Shown here: positions 6,518 through 8,776 of the stretch, piece after piece
Layout: each line of letters starts with the position of its first letter
How positions within the stretch are numbered: the stretch's first letter is position 1
Source: Akkermansiaceae bacterium
GTDB lineage: Bacteria > Verrucomicrobiota > Verrucomicrobiia > Verrucomicrobiales > Akkermansiaceae
Direction: 5' to 3'
DNA length: 8,776 bases
Assembly: GCA_029288115.1 (NCBI GenBank)
Contig: JARFPV010000466.1
Span: 1 to 8,776, forward strand
Notes under the pieces: model-generated
What the model saw: the letters and a program-made list of their open reading frames with translations, nothing else
The model's database searches: none
What the model was told of the DNA's origin: nothing
Translations under genes and position numbers: made by a program

Positions 6518-8776
6518 GATGGTGTGCTGAATGTTGAAGCCCCAGGATACTCCACACGTAGTGGTGAGTATACCACGACGCATGTTTATGTGGACGAGGT
6601 CGCTGGAACGACTCAGAACATTGCGTTTACCTTTGATCCACCCGGTGCTGGTGCTGTCGATCAGGTGGAAATATTTACCAATTTAAACCGTCGTGACCTT
6701 GCCCGTACGGACAAAAATGGCGATAATGTCCCGGATGGGATTGTTCCGATCGATGGTAATTCCATTTCATCAAGTGCGGCTGATGCCGATCCTGTAACGG
6801 GACATTATTACGCGGCATTTGTGATGAATTATAACGCGGGAACGGATAAGTATGAGTTGACTATTCCTGCTTCCAAAACCGGGGCGTACCGTGTCACGGC
6901 ACGCTACCGCACAAGCTCTGGTGGACCCTGGATCTGGTGGGGATTACGAGACCATGCTGTTGTTGTGGCTCCTGTCGACGCACGAAATATCAACCTTTAC
7001 GAGATCAACGTATTTAACATCGAAGCCTCGGGTGACACCTTTGCTACACGCTCAACGCTTGAAGATCTGCACAACGGAACAGGCGGAGCTCACAATGGCA
7101 GCAATCGATGGGATCTTGATTACCTGTTAGGTCTTGGGTGTAACTGGCTTTGGTTTCAGCCGATCCACCCGAACGGCATTGATGGCCGTGAACCTGTGGC
7201 GGGTTACGGCAATGGCGGACCGCTTTATGATCCCGGGAGCCCCTATGCCGTGAAAAATTTCTTCGAAGTCAATGAGCTGATGTCGGTGAACTATAATGGC
7301 TCGAACACTCTGCAGCAGAACCGTGATGCAGCCATGACCGCATGGCAAAACTTTGTGACCGCTGCTGATGCGAAAGGAGTAGGGATCATGCTTGATGCAC
7401 CCTTCAACCACACCGCCTTTGATGTAGAGCTTGCCCAGCAAGGGATTGATCTATTCCAACCCGATGGATCGACATGGAACAAATACGATGAGATCCGTAA
7501 CCGTGAATCGCGGTTCTTTTCGAGGGATTACGATACCTCAAACAACCCTGGGGGAGAGAATTATGGGGATCGAGCTACTAATGCCAATGACATTGCCCCC
7601 GGTCCTGATCGATATGATTTTGGCAAATGGCAGGATGTGAAGGATGTTTATTTTGGTCGCTATGATGCGCTTGTCGAATTTGATGACGGTGGTAGTGAGA
7701 GATCGAGCTACACGAACGAGGGTGACTGGTTCGATTTCAGTGATACCGAGTGGACGGCTACGGATTTCACCCAAGGAGGTATTGGTAGGAATGTGACCCA
7801 TCGCGTATGGGATTACTTTGCCGAGTATGCGCTTCACTGGTTGGAGATGACACGCCCAGCTGGGCAGAATCGAAATTCGACTTCCTCAGACGGTGATCTG
7901 TCTGCGCGTTATGCCTGGGATGCGAAGGGGATTGATGGGTTACGATGTGATTTTGGCCAAGGGCTACCACCACGTGCTTGGGAGTATATGATCAATGTGG
8001 CGCGTCAAAAAAAGTGGAGTTTTGTGATGATGGCAGAGTCGCTTGATGGTGGTGCAGTAACTTATCGTTCAGCCCGGCATTTTGATGTGCTCAATGAGAA
8101 CATTAAGTTTCCTCTGGAGAGCGCGTCTAATAAAACCGACTTCCGCAACATTTATGAATCACGTCGCAGTGCTTATGGTCAGGCACTTGTGCTTTCTAAC
8201 ACAACTTCTCATGACGAGGAGAACTACACTGATCCTTGGGGTGCGGTAGTGCGCACAGGCGTCACGGCTTCTATCGATGGCTTGCCGATGATTTTTCCCG
8301 GCCAAGAACTGGGCATCAGTAGAACCTTTGGTTACCAGCACTATGAAACGAATTTTGGTAAGCAGATTGCTCATTTCAAGCGCTGGAACTCCATGATGCC
8401 GATCTGGAATGATACAGACTTCGGCAATGACCAGCTCTACCCTGTCTTGTCTGGCATGCTCACAGCACGCCGCGACAGTCCGGCATTGAAGTCCTCCAAT
8501 AGATGGTTCCTCGATGGTGACGGCAACAACACCCAGATCCATGCCGTCGCAAAATATGAAGCAGCGAATGCATCACCGGCTACATCAGATGTTGTGTTGG
8601 CTTTTTCCAACCTCGATCGCAATAACGACCAGAGCGACAACTTTAAAATTCCTTCGGCTCTTGCACCATTGTTAGGTCTCGAAGACAGCCGCACATATAA
8701 TGCCAAAAACATTGCTGCTTATAGTGCCCAGGATTCCACCCGACGGGATACCTTGCTGTGGGGAAACGGGATCACG
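6464..8776 (+). CDS. Secreted GH13 (alpha-amylase family) glycoside hydrolase (3' partial)
   Basis: The frame is open from ATG 6464 to the window end (771 codons, no stop), so the C-terminus is missing. Residues 1-18 form a Sec signal peptide. Residues about 19-175 form an Ig-like N-terminal domain containing DKNGDNVPDG (83-92). The barrel starts near NLYEINVFN (about 180). GH13 marks appear in order: NWLWFQPIHP (227-236), SPYAVKNFFEVN (259-270), region I DAPFNH (311-316), region II GLRCDFGQG with nucleophile D496, region III MAESLDGG with acid/base E525, region IV SHDEEN with transition-state D584, and DGLPMIFPGQELG (605-617). The enzyme should cleave or transfer alpha-glucan linkages outside the cytoplasm. 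The 185 residues between regions I and II are longer than usual, and region II lacks the common Lys-His after the nucleophile, so subfamily and precise substrate are unclear. It follows gene 1 by 9 bases in the same frame, a likely operon. Confidence 0.94.
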   Translation, partial: MKRTAIFISWLLVPAAFADGVLNVEAPGYSTRSGEYTTTHVYVDEVAGTTQNIAFTFDPPGAGAVDQVEIFTNLNRRDLARTDKNGDNVPDGIVPIDGNSISSSAADADPVTGHYYAAFVMNYNAGTDKYELTIPASKTGAYRVTARYRTSSGGPWIWWGLRDHAVVVAPVDARNINLYEINVFNIEASGDTFATRSTLEDLHNGTGGAHNGSNRWDLDYLLGLGCNWLWFQPIHPNGIDGREPVAGYGNGGPLYDPGSPYAVKNFFEVNELMSVNYNGSNTLQQNRDAAMTAWQNFVTAADAKGVGIMLDAPFNHTAFDVELAQQGIDLFQPDGSTWNKYDEIRNRESRFFSRDYDTSNNPGGENYGDRATNANDIAPGPDRYDFGKWQDVKDVYFGRYDALVEFDDGGSERSSYTNEGDWFDFSDTEWTATDFTQGGIGRNVTHRVWDYFAEYALHWLEMTRPAGQNRNSTSSDGDLSARYAWDAKGIDGLRCDFGQGLPPRAWEYMINVARQKKWSFVMMAESLDGGAVTYRSARHFDVLNENIKFPLESASNKTDFRNIYESRRSAYGQALVLSNTTSHDEENYTDPWGAVVRTGVTASIDGLPMIFPGQELGISRTFGYQHYETNFGKQIAHFKRWNSMMPIWNDTDFGNDQLYPVLSGMLTARRDSPALKSSNRWFLDGDGNNTQIHAVAKYEAANASPATSDVVLAFSNLDRNNDQSDNFKIPSALAPLLGLEDSRTYNAKNIAAYSAQDSTRRDTLLWGNGIT
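6518..6985 (+). other. N-terminal Ig/E-set-like domain of the GH13 protein
   Basis: About 155 beta-rich residues precede the barrel: VDQVEIFTNLNRRD, a DKNGDNVPDG acidic loop (6710-6739), GHYYAAFVMNY, YELTIPASKTGAYRVTARYR, then WIWWGLRDHAVVV. The strand pattern matches the beta-sandwich modules found before GH13 barrels. The acidic loop suggests a bound calcium. Starch binding is possible but not shown. Confidence 0.55.

Noticed and set aside
7854..7865. Perfect 12-base palindrome GCCCAGCTGGGC
   Set aside because: It lies inside the GH13 coding region with no flanking T-run or partner site, and one such palindrome is not meaningful in a window of this size.

Overview
The window is fully coding on the + strand. 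It holds two large same-strand genes, each cut by a window edge: the 3' part of a giant multidomain protein (2-6454, at least 2150 codons, 5' end missing) and the 5' part of a secreted GH13-type alpha-glucan hydrolase (6464-8776, 771 codons, 3' end missing). Only 9 bases separate them. No RNA gene, mobile element, CRISPR array, promoter or terminator can be supported.

Organism: a bacterium, most likely of the Verrucomicrobiota (possibly a marine Opitutae/Puniceicoccales-type lineage). This is inferred from the very large modular exoproteins, the Asp-rich thrombospondin-type-3 (TSP3)-like modules of the form DGLxDxWEI...DxDGxxNxxE...LGLNP, a short C-terminal beta domain ending in RRFYRLEV, and the absence of a clear Shine-Dalgarno sequence at the second gene. 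No ribosomal or other marker gene is present, so the assignment is tentative.

Layout of gene 1: Ig/E-set-like beta modules (2-2020); an Asp-rich region mixing TSP3-like and EF-hand-like loops (2026-3106); a beta-rich putative carbohydrate-binding-type domain (3129-3885); a glycoside hydrolase family 57-like catalytic barrel (about 3950-4780) with a putative nucleophile Glu in FWTPERV and a putative acid/base Asp in YHHWDE; a helical segment (4781-5280); a beta domain opening with a DVDLDGENE loop (5284-6010); then a second TSP3-like module and the terminal domain (6020-6454). Gene 2 encodes an 18-residue Sec signal peptide, an N-terminal beta domain with an Asp-rich loop, and a GH13 TIM barrel with all three catalytic carboxylates (D496, E525, D584).

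Together the genes look like a small alpha-glucan (starch, glycogen or algal storage glucan) degradation operon. It combines two unrelated amylolytic folds, GH57 and GH13, both apparently for export. Gene 2 has a visible signal peptide; for gene 1 export is inferred from its Ca-binding-type modules. The two genes lie in the same reading frame, separated by one TAA and three codons.
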